Below, one piece after another: positions 42,805 to 49,499 of a stretch of DNA of 49,499 nt (the first letter of the stretch is position 1; each line of letters opens with the position of its first letter). The stretch is from Buttiauxella izardii. Its GTDB lineage: Bacteria > Pseudomonadota > Gammaproteobacteria > Enterobacterales > Enterobacteriaceae. The DNA lies in the NCBI RefSeq assembly GCF_003601925.1, contig NZ_QZWH01000033.1, forward strand, positions 1-49,499, read 5' to 3'. The position numbers and the translations under genes were made by a program. The notes beneath the pieces were generated by a model that was not told where the DNA came from, did no database searches, and saw only the letters and a list, made by a program, of their open reading frames with translations.

Positions 42805-42839
42805 ACAATACGCCCCGAAACATCAACCTAACGTAAACC
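42805..42839 (-). promoter_or_regulatory. PhoP box and -10 of mgtA
   Basis: Read on the minus strand: GGTTTA-N5-GGTTGA (42839-42823), the PhoP direct repeat with one mismatch to (T)GTTTA. It is followed 12 bases later by a -10-like TATTGT (42810-42805). That spacing is the one used at PhoP-activated promoters. Confidence 0.8.
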
Positions 42840-42914
42840 AGAATTTTTTCCCTTGTGATATTGTTTGACCGCCGTACTCTAATGAGCAATTGATTGCCGG
42901 GAATAAGGATTGTT

Positions 42915-43862
42915 ATGCAAAGCCGCCTCACGATAAAAGATATCGCCCGCTTAAGCGGTGTGGGTAAATCTACCGTCTCTCGTGTATTGAATAATGAAAG
43001 CGGAGTGAGTGCTCGCACACGTGAACGCGTAGAAGCGGTGATGCAGCAAGAAGGGTTTTCTCCTTCCCGTTCGGCGCGCGCGATGCGTGGGCAGAGCGAT
43101 AAAGTGGTCGCCATTATTGTGACGCGTCTGGATTCGTTATCGGAAAACCTCGCTGTGCAAACCATGCTGCCGGCGCTTTACGAGCAGGGTTACGACCCGA
43201 TCATGATGGAAAGCCAGTTCGACCCGGAACTGGTGGAAGAACACCTGGGAATGCTCAAGCGCCGCAATATCGACGGCGTGATTCTGTTCGGTTTTACCGG
43301 CATTAATGAAAAGATGCTCGCCCCGTGGCAAGCGACGCTGGTGCTGATGGCGCGTGATGCCAAAGGGTTTGCCTCGGTTTGTTATGACGACGAAGGGGCC
43401 ATCAATATTTTGATGTCGCGCCTTTATGAGCAAGGCCATCGCCAGATCAGTTTCCTCGGCGTGCCGCATAGCGATGTGACCACCGGTTTACGCCGCCATG
43501 AGGCCTATCTCGCCTTCTGCAAGCAACATCAACTGACGCCAAACGTGGCGCTGCCGGGGTTGGCGATGAAACAGGGCTACGAGCACGTTGCTGAAGTTTT
43601 GCTGCCGGAAACCACCGCCCTGTTATGCGCCACCGATACCCTCGCTCTGGGTGCCAGCAAATATCTACAAGAACACCAACGCACCACGCTGCAACTGGCG
43701 AGCGTCGGTAATACGCCGCTGATGAAGTTCCTGCATCCAGAAATTATTACCGTCGACCCAGGGTACGCCGAAGCGGGCCGCCAGTCGGTATTGCAGTTGA
43801 TCGGGCAAGTCACACAAGCCCGCGAACTGCGCCAGATCGTTATCCCCAGCACTCTCCAGTAA
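42915..43862 (+). CDS. treR: Trehalose operon repressor
   Basis: 315 residues from MQSRLTIKDIARLSG, preceded by AAGGAT. LacI family: HTH LTIKDIARLSGVGKSTVSRVLNN, hinge SPSRSARAMRGQS, and an effector domain that in E. coli binds trehalose-6-phosphate. It represses treBC. It is divergent from mgtA, as in E. coli. The palindrome at 43904 before treB is its likely operator. Confidence 0.96.
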   Translation: MQSRLTIKDIARLSGVGKSTVSRVLNNESGVSARTRERVEAVMQQEGFSPSRSARAMRGQSDKVVAIIVTRLDSLSENLAVQTMLPALYEQGYDPIMMESQFDPELVEEHLGMLKRRNIDGVILFGFTGINEKMLAPWQATLVLMARDAKGFASVCYDDEGAINILMSRLYEQGHRQISFLGVPHSDVTTGLRRHEAYLAFCKQHQLTPNVALPGLAMKQGYEHVAEVLLPETTALLCATDTLALGASKYLQEHQRTTLQLASVGNTPLMKFLHPEIITVDPGYAEAGRQSVLQLIGQVTQARELRQIVIPSTLQ

Positions 43863-43903
43863 AACCCCACGATGACGGTTTATTGTGATCGTCGCTGGAT
43901 TTC

Positions 43904-43915
43904 GGGAACGTTCCC
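43904..43915 (+). promoter_or_regulatory. Probable TreR operator
   Basis: GGGAACGTTCCC is a perfect 12-bp palindrome with central CG in the treR-treB gap, 72 bases before treB. A partial repeat TGGGAAG follows about 10 bases later. A TGTGA half-site upstream (43884) could belong to CRP, but the other half is poor. Confidence 0.75.
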
Positions 43916-43986
43916 ATTTTCGATGGGAAGATTAAAAGATAACCTTGCAGCAGATAAAAACTCTCTCCTTACTCTGGAACCTCATC

Positions 43987-45405
43987 ATGGCCAAAGTGAA
44001 ACAACAGGATATCGATAAGCTGATAGAACTGGTCGGCGGGCGTGAAAACATTGCCACCGTCAGTCACTGCATCACCCGCTTACGCTTTGTTTTGAACAAC
44101 ACCGCAATTGCGAAACCGAAAGAGATTGAAGAGCTGCCGATGGTGAAAGGCTGCTTTACCAACGCCGGGCAGTTCCAGGTGGTGATTGGCCCGGAAGTGG
44201 GCGATTACTACAAGGCGCTGATCGCCGCTACAGGGCATAGCACCGCAGATAAAGAACAAGCGAAACTCGCCGCGCGCCAGAACATGAAATGGCACGAGCA
44301 GCTTATTTCCCACTTCGCAGAAATTTTCTTCCCGCTGTTACCGGCATTAATCAGCGGCGGTTTGATCCTCGGCTTCCGTAATGTGATTGGCGATTTGCCA
44401 ATGAGTAACGGCCAGACGCTGGCACAAATGCACCCTTCCCTGCAATCAATCTACGACTTCTTGTGGTTGATTGGCGAAGCGATTTTCTTCTATCTGCCGG
44501 TCGGAATTTGCTGGTCTGCCGTGCGAAAAATGGGTGGGACACCTATCCTTGGTATTGTGCTCGGCGTCACACTGGTGTCACCGCAGCTGATGAATGCCTA
44601 TGAATTAGGTAGCAAAATTCCCGAAGTGTGGAACTTTGGCTGGTTCACTATTGAGAAAGTTGGTTACCAGGCGCAAGTGATTCCAGCATTGTTAGCGGGC
44701 CTGGCTTTGGGCTTTATTGAGACGCGTCTGAAACGCATCGTGCCAGATTACCTCTATCTTGTAATAGTGCCTGTGTGTTCGCTGATTCTGGCGGTGTTCC
44801 TGGCTCATGCGTTTATCGGCCCGTTTGGTCGCTGGATTGGTGATGGTGTGGCGTTTGCGGTTCGCCATTTGATGACGGGAAGTTTTGCACCGATTGGTGC
44901 CGCACTGTTTGGCTTCCTGTACGCACCGCTGGTGATTACCGGTGTGCATCAGACGACGCTCGCCATCGACATGCAGATGATTCAGAGCATGGGCGGAACG
45001 CCAGTGTGGCCGCTGATTGCACTGTCTAACATTGCTCAGGCGTCTGCGGTTGTCGGCATCATTATCTGTAGCCGTAAACATAACGAACGTGAGATTTCCG
45101 TTCCGGCAGCGATTTCCGCCTTCCTCGGCGTGACCGAACCGGCGATGTACGGCATCAACCTGAAATATCGCTTCCCGATGCTGTGCGCGATGATTGGCTC
45201 AGGTATCGCGGGCTTGCTGTGTGGCCTGAGCGGCGTGATGGCGAACGGGATTGGCGTCGGCGGCTTGCCGGGTATTTTGTCCATTCAGCCGCGTTACTGG
45301 GAAGTGTATTCCCTCGCGATGCTGATTGCGGTGGTGGTTCCAATCATACTGACCAGCGTGATGTATAAGCGCAAACATCGTCAGGGCACTTTGTTAGTGG
45401 TTTAG
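43987..45405 (+). CDS. treB: Trehalose-specific PTS enzyme IIBC
   Basis: 472 residues from MAKVKQQDIDKLIELVGG; the frame extends 14 codons upstream without a start of quality. The EIIB domain has phosphorylated Cys28 in SHCITRLRF. The EIIC domain has about ten membrane segments (HFAEIFFPLLPALISGGLIL, PLVITGVHQTTLAIDMQ, GVTEPAMYGIN). It imports and phosphorylates trehalose to trehalose-6-phosphate, using the glucose EIIA. In an operon with treC. Confidence 0.97.
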   Translation: MAKVKQQDIDKLIELVGGRENIATVSHCITRLRFVLNNTAIAKPKEIEELPMVKGCFTNAGQFQVVIGPEVGDYYKALIAATGHSTADKEQAKLAARQNMKWHEQLISHFAEIFFPLLPALISGGLILGFRNVIGDLPMSNGQTLAQMHPSLQSIYDFLWLIGEAIFFYLPVGICWSAVRKMGGTPILGIVLGVTLVSPQLMNAYELGSKIPEVWNFGWFTIEKVGYQAQVIPALLAGLALGFIETRLKRIVPDYLYLVIVPVCSLILAVFLAHAFIGPFGRWIGDGVAFAVRHLMTGSFAPIGAALFGFLYAPLVITGVHQTTLAIDMQMIQSMGGTPVWPLIALSNIAQASAVVGIIICSRKHNEREISVPAAISAFLGVTEPAMYGINLKYRFPMLCAMIGSGIAGLLCGLSGVMANGIGVGGLPGILSIQPRYWEVYSLAMLIAVVVPIILTSVMYKRKHRQGTLLVV

Positions 45406-45450
45406 TTTTACCTGGGGCCAATTTTGGCCCCTTCGATTTAGGAAAGGATT

Positions 45451-47103
45451 ATGAACTCAACTCCCTGGTGGCAACATGGCGTCATCTACCAAATCTACCC
45501 GAAGAGTTTTCAGGACACGACCGGCAGCGGCACTGGCGATCTGATTGGTGTCATCAAACGCCTCGATTACCTCAAACTGCTGGGCGTTGATGCCATTTGG
45601 CTGACTCCGTTTTATGTTTCCCCGCAGGTGGATAACGGCTACGACGTGGCGAACTATTGCGCCATCGACCACACCTACGGCACGCTGGATGATTTTGATT
45701 TGTTGGTGGCCGGTGCCCATGAGCGCGGCATCCGCATCATTCTGGATATGGTGTTTAACCATACGTCCACTCAGCACGCCTGGTTCCACGAAGCGCTCAA
45801 TAAAGAGAGCCCATACCGCGAGTTTTATATCTGGCGCGACGGCACGCCGGATGTGTTGCCAAACAACTGGCGCTCTAAATTTGGCGGCAACGCCTGGCGC
45901 TGGCACGCGGAAAGCGGCCAGTATTATCTGCATTTGTTCGCGCCAGAGCAGGCGGATCTGAACTGGGAAAACCCACAGGTTCGTTCTGAACTGAAGAAGA
46001 TTTGTGAGTTCTGGGCCGATCGCGGCGTGGATGGTTTACGTCTTGATGTGATCAATCTGGTGTCGAAAGATCAGGATTTCCCGGACGATATTGAAGGCGG
46101 TGACGGACGTCGTTTCTACACCGACGGGCCGCGCATTCACGAATATCTGCAAGAGTTGAGCCGCGATGTGTTTGTGCCACGCGAGTTGATGACGGTGGGT
46201 GAAATGTCGTCAACGACGCTGGATAACTGCCAGCAATACGCGGCGCTTAACAGCGATGAACTGTCGATGACGTTCAACTTCCATCACCTGAAAGTGGATT
46301 ATCCCAACGGGCAAAAATGGGCGCTGGCGGCTCCAGATTACGTGGCGCTGAAAGCCATTTTCAGTCACTGGCAGCAAGGCATGCACAACGTGGCGTGGAA
46401 TGCGTTGTTCTGGTGTAACCACGATCAGCCGCGCATCGTGTCGCGTTTTGGCGATGAAGGCGAGTTACGTGTTCCGGCGGCAAAAATGCTGGCGATGGTG
46501 CTCCACGGAATGCAGGGCACTCCGTATATCTATCAAGGCGAAGAGCTGGGAATGACGAACCCGCACTTCAAACGCATCGTCGATTACCGCGATGTGGAAA
46601 GTCACAACATGTATGCAGAATTGCGCGCACAAGGCCGTGATAGCGACAATCTGCTGGCGATCCTCGCCAGTAAATCCCGCGATAACAGCCGCACCCCGAT
46701 GCAATGGAATGATGGCGAACATGCCGGATTTACTGATGGCACGCCGTGGATAAACCTGTGCGATAACTACCAAACGATCAACGCCAAAGCGGCGGTCGAT
46801 GACCCGGACTCCGTGTTTTACGCCTATCAAAATTTGATTAAGCTGCGTAAAGCGAACCCTGTTTTCACCTGGGGTAATTATCTGGATCTGCTGCCTGAGC
46901 ATCCGTATTTGTGGTGCTATCGCCGCGAATGGCAAGGGCAAACCTTGATCGTTGCCGCCAACCTCAGCCGTGAAAACCAATGGTGGATGCCGGAAGCCTT
47001 TGAAGGTGACTGGGATGTGCTGATGAGCAATTACGCTGATGCAGCGGGTAAACCAGGTGAAATGAGTTTACGGCCGTTTGAGGCGGTTTATTGGTTGCAG
47101 TAA
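45451..47103 (+). CDS. treC: Trehalose-6-phosphate hydrolase
   Basis: 550 residues, GH13. Catalytic Asp199 in DGLRLDVINL, acid Glu in VGEMSS, and CNHDQPR. It splits trehalose-6-phosphate into glucose and glucose-6-phosphate in the cytoplasm. RBS AGGAAAGGAT is upstream; it follows treB by 45 bases and ends at a hairpin terminator. Confidence 0.97.
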   Translation: MNSTPWWQHGVIYQIYPKSFQDTTGSGTGDLIGVIKRLDYLKLLGVDAIWLTPFYVSPQVDNGYDVANYCAIDHTYGTLDDFDLLVAGAHERGIRIILDMVFNHTSTQHAWFHEALNKESPYREFYIWRDGTPDVLPNNWRSKFGGNAWRWHAESGQYYLHLFAPEQADLNWENPQVRSELKKICEFWADRGVDGLRLDVINLVSKDQDFPDDIEGGDGRRFYTDGPRIHEYLQELSRDVFVPRELMTVGEMSSTTLDNCQQYAALNSDELSMTFNFHHLKVDYPNGQKWALAAPDYVALKAIFSHWQQGMHNVAWNALFWCNHDQPRIVSRFGDEGELRVPAAKMLAMVLHGMQGTPYIYQGEELGMTNPHFKRIVDYRDVESHNMYAELRAQGRDSDNLLAILASKSRDNSRTPMQWNDGEHAGFTDGTPWINLCDNYQTINAKAAVDDPDSVFYAYQNLIKLRKANPVFTWGNYLDLLPEHPYLWCYRREWQGQTLIVAANLSRENQWWMPEAFEGDWDVLMSNYADAAGKPGEMSLRPFEAVYWLQ

Positions 47104-47121
47104 TACGGTTGCATTAATTTA

Positions 47122-47147
47122 AGTAAAAGCCCGTAAGGGCTTTTACT
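47122..47147. terminator. Bidirectional terminator after treC
   Basis: AGTAAAAGCCC-GTAA-GGGCTTTTACT, an 11-bp stem with A and T runs on either side, between treC and the convergent hypothetical gene. Confidence 0.9.
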
Positions 47148-47209
47148 ATTTCAACACCCATTCTATGATATCTTCGCCTTTTAATCCCCATGAGTGGAAA
47201 ATATTAATG

Positions 47210-47896
47210 TTATTTAGTGATATCTTCAATAATTCTATTCTTAACATTACCACTTAACTCTGAGCGCCCAATAACTTCTTTTATCTCAGCCTCAGAAGCC
47301 GAGTCTTTGGTATAATATTTTTTGATGAAATACTCAACAGTGGCAATGCTCCCTAATTTCACATCCGGTGTCTGCAAAAGATTTTTTAGAGAAGCCAACT
47401 CACTTTGAAATGAAATTTCCCTTCCGATTTTATTGTTTTCATTAATGTCTGACATATATTTCTCACGCACTGTCTTATCTTTAATTTGCATAGAGTCCAC
47501 AGGACCAAAAACTGGTGCATCTACAGAACTCTGAGGAGGCATGAGATTCATATAATAAGGCTTATCAGGTTTATAATTTTCAATATAATACAACTCAAAT
47601 AACGCAACAATCTTTAGATGCAACTTCAGGGCAGTTACTCTATATTTGTTATAATTGGATAGTGAAGATTCATTCCGAGAAAAATCACTATTATTTAAAA
47701 TTGAAATTGCACTTCGTAAGTTAGCATTATTGCTTTCAAGAGTGGGGTCTTTTTCAAAATGTTGTATTTTATCGCTGACCTCATGCAAACTCATATAAAT
47801 ATTATTTTTCATTTCACTCTCACAATGTATTGAGAAAGAACTAACGACGCATAAACTTAAGACCGCTATCTGAATCAGTGTAATTTGTGGTTTCAT
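47210..47896 (-). CDS. Small exported protein, putative immunity to the VgrG-borne effector
   Basis: 228 residues from MKPQITLIQIAVLSL. The upstream part of the open frame is simply vgrG read in another frame. The N-terminus is a hydrophobic signal sequence (about 5-22, ending near SFSIHCES); the cysteine does not fit a good lipobox. The mature part is helical and charged (EVSDKIQHFEKD, LKLHLKIVALFELYYIENYKPDKPYY, VGSIATVEYF-like end) with no domain I recognise. It starts 56 bases inside the end of vgrG, so the two are translated together. DNA is AT-rich. A secreted partner directly behind a VgrG with an extra C-terminal domain is the standard layout of a periplasmic immunity protein. The role is inferred from context only. 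Confidence 0.7.
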   Translation of the reverse strand: MKPQITLIQIAVLSLCVVSSFSIHCESEMKNNIYMSLHEVSDKIQHFEKDPTLESNNANLRSAISILNNSDFSRNESSLSNYNKYRVTALKLHLKIVALFELYYIENYKPDKPYYMNLMPPQSSVDAPVFGPVDSMQIKDKTVREKYMSDINENNKIGREISFQSELASLKNLLQTPDVKLGSIATVEYFIKKYYTKDSASEAEIKEVIGRSELSGNVKNRIIEDITK

Positions 47897-49499
47897 GATG
47901 TACTGTTTTAGTAGTTGTGCAACGTCCATCAGTAAATATCTCATGTTTTTGTTCTGTTCCGGGGAAACTATAAATTTTAGTCTTATCAATAGTCCACTCC
48001 CATAATATTGGCATTGAAAGAGTACAAGCTATAAATGGTGTTTCACTACCTGCATGAGTCCCTATAGTGGCAAAAATAGTGTCATAGATACTTGAATCAA
48101 GAGTATTTCCCAGATGAGGGGAATATTCCTGGGCAACGATGCCAAACCAATCGGACGCTCCTGTCGGGTATCTTCCGTGCCACGCTCCTGTCAAACCCCC
48201 ATAAGGCCCTGTACCAGTAGCTTGGGAATCTCTTTCCCTTATAAAGATGGCGTAGAAGTTGACATCAATAGGTTCAACATAGGGTCTACCAAGCCATCCG
48301 CATTCAGGAAAACCGTTGTGATGGAGGAGTGGCGAGCCTGGTACCCGTTTCATCACAAATGCTGAAGGTTCCACAATAATGAATTGAACACTACTCTCTC
48401 CATTGGCCGTCGTAGCTGTCACCATCGCTTTCACTGTTTTGTCAGAGGCGGTAAAACTAGCCGAATGGCTACCTGTTTTTAACAAAACGCCGCTCTCTAT
48501 TGATAACAAAGACCAAGCAGTGACTTCATTGTTGCAAGTTAAGTTTACTTGTTCGCCTACACCGATCCTTTTTCTGCTACGGTCGATCGGCATTGCTACC
48601 ATCGTCTCTGTAGTAATTATATCTGTATCATTTTCTACGATGTCCTTCTCTTTCGATGGCTCCTGCTCCCCAAATCCATCACCACCACCGCCGGAATCAT
48701 CGCTCCCTTTATTATTCTCCGCTGTATTATTGTCATCACTACTCATTTCACCTTGCAGGGTGCTTTCCAGCGTCTGAACCGGCATCCCCGGACTCCCGCC
48801 ACCATTCAGGTTGATTTTCACACCCATAATGTCCACACCGGCCGGGTGTATTGCGATGAATGAACTTCCCACCTTCAGGCTAATCTGGCTGCTGCTTTCC
48901 AGCACAATATCGCCGTCAACGTGGATACCCAGCGCTCCGGTCACTTTGCGCGCCAGGTCGCCTTTTACTTCCAGGCTGTGCTTACCTTCCACCAGGCTGA
49001 TGTGGTTTCCGTTGGTCCTGTGCTCCTGCTTGCCCTTCACTGTCACTTTACGGTCACGTTCCACATACAGGTTGTCATCACGTCCGCTGTCCACCGTCCG
49101 GTCGCGGGTGACTTTCAGCGTCTGGTCATTGCAGACGGTGATATTACGGTCGTGCGCCACGGTGATTTTCTGGTCATGCCCTCCAGCGTTTTCCTTGCCG
49201 ACTTTCACCGTCTGCCCCAGCCCAACGCTGATGCTCTGGTTATTTCCGATAGTTTCCGAGTGGTCGACTTTCACATCGGTATCGCGGTTATTCAGCACCA
49301 CCGTTTTCATGTCCTTCTGGGCATGCATCGACAGCAGTTCCTGGCCGGTCTGGTCCTCAAACATCAGTTCGTTATAACCATTGCCCTTGTAGGTCTGCGA
49401 GCGTATCGCCATCTGGGTTTTGGTGCCCGGCAGGTCGCCCGGCGAGCGGTTGGCGGCGTGGTAAGTGCGCCCGGTGATAATCGGCTGGTCGGGGTCGCC
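47841..49499 (-). CDS. vgrG: Type VI secretion VgrG with C-terminal extension (partial, 5' end outside window)
   Basis: The last 552 codons of a gene that enters from the right edge. Visible order: the end of the gp5 OB domain (GDPDQPIITGRTYHAANRSP), then the beta-helix needle with its repeated short T/V-x-x-x-D/N units to about residue 237 (ending INLNGGGSPG). A low-complexity Asp/Ser/Gly/Glu linker follows (about 240-300), then an Ig-like beta-sandwich segment (about 308-378, VGEQVNLTCNNEVTAWSLL...KAMVTATTANGESSV), and an unrecognised C-terminal domain of about 170 residues (GPYGGLTGAWHGRYPTG, IGTHAGSETPF, WEWTIDKTKIYSFPG). VgrG is the trimeric spike tip; such extensions are usually delivered effectors. 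Base composition drops sharply after the needle, suggesting module exchange. Confidence 0.88.
   Translation of the reverse strand, partial: GDPDQPIITGRTYHAANRSPGDLPGTKTQMAIRSQTYKGNGYNELMFEDQTGQELLSMHAQKDMKTVVLNNRDTDVKVDHSETIGNNQSISVGLGQTVKVGKENAGGHDQKITVAHDRNITVCNDQTLKVTRDRTVDSGRDDNLYVERDRKVTVKGKQEHRTNGNHISLVEGKHSLEVKGDLARKVTGALGIHVDGDIVLESSSQISLKVGSSFIAIHPAGVDIMGVKINLNGGGSPGMPVQTLESTLQGEMSSDDNNTAENNKGSDDSGGGGDGFGEQEPSKEKDIVENDTDIITTETMVAMPIDRSRKRIGVGEQVNLTCNNEVTAWSLLSIESGVLLKTGSHSASFTASDKTVKAMVTATTANGESSVQFIIVEPSAFVMKRVPGSPLLHHNGFPECGWLGRPYVEPIDVNFYAIFIRERDSQATGTGPYGGLTGAWHGRYPTGASDWFGIVAQEYSPHLGNTLDSSIYDTIFATIGTHAGSETPFIACTLSMPILWEWTIDKTKIYSFPGTEQKHEIFTDGRCTTTKTVHHETTNYTDSDSGLKFMRR

Noticed and set aside
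43881-43902. CRP site before treB
   Set aside because: TGTGA half-site is present but the second half (CTGGA) is a poor match, so it is only mentioned, not annotated.
47897-47989. Upstream 31 codons of the putative immunity gene
   Set aside because: They are vgrG coding sequence in another frame; the signal peptide starts at the ATG at 47896.

Overview
The window is chromosomal DNA of an enteric gammaproteobacterium (family Enterobacteriaceae). FadH, RlmG, YgjP, LptF/LptG, PepA, HolC, ValS, MiaE, RraB, ArgI, SpeF/PotE, PyrBI, RidA, MgtA and TreRBC all read as close relatives of the E. coli/Salmonella proteins. ERIC and REP-type repeats sit between genes. The presence of miaE, a single-chain dihydroxyacetone kinase and a GH20 hexosaminidase beside mgtA points to a non-Escherichia genus; the genus cannot be fixed from sequence alone. 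All family calls come from reading motifs and remembered homologs, with no database search.

Layout. (1) 0.1-12.0 kb: an accessory sugar-uptake locus. A leftward operon (lipoprotein solute-binding protein, two ABC permeases, GH13 glucosidase, GH130 mannoside phosphorylase, DUF1861-like protein, LamB/ScrY-type porin) diverges from a rightward operon (LacI-type repressor, phosphomannomutase, MalK-type ATPase). Two identical 14-bp palindromes lie between them. The logic is porin, then binding protein and ABC importer, then intracellular trimming by an alpha-glucosidase and phosphorolysis to mannose-1-phosphate, then phosphomannomutase to mannose-6-phosphate. (2) 12.2-19.3 kb: fadH, rlmG, ygjP, a DhaK-DhaL fusion and yjgR. 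(3) 19.4-30.4 kb: lptG-lptF, pepA-holC-valS, yjgM, miaE, rraB, argI with paired ARG boxes, yjgK. (4) 30.4-37.2 kb: speFL-speF-potE (ornithine/putrescine), then pyrL-pyrBI and ridA, with two translated leader peptides that were not in the supplied gene calls. (5) 37.2-47.1 kb: periplasmic GH20 hexosaminidase, mgtA with its mgtL leader and a PhoP box, and the treR-treB-treC trehalose locus. (6) 47.2 kb to the end: the 3' part of a type VI secretion vgrG carrying a C-terminal extension I do not recognise. It overlaps a gene for a small exported protein, which looks like a toxin-immunity pair in AT-rich DNA.

The least explained parts are the VgrG C-terminal domain with its overlapping partner and the mannoside locus. 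Smaller points of interest are diverged leader peptides (SpeFL, MgtL), a REP element inside the mgtA leader, and a repeated hairpin family at gene 3' ends.
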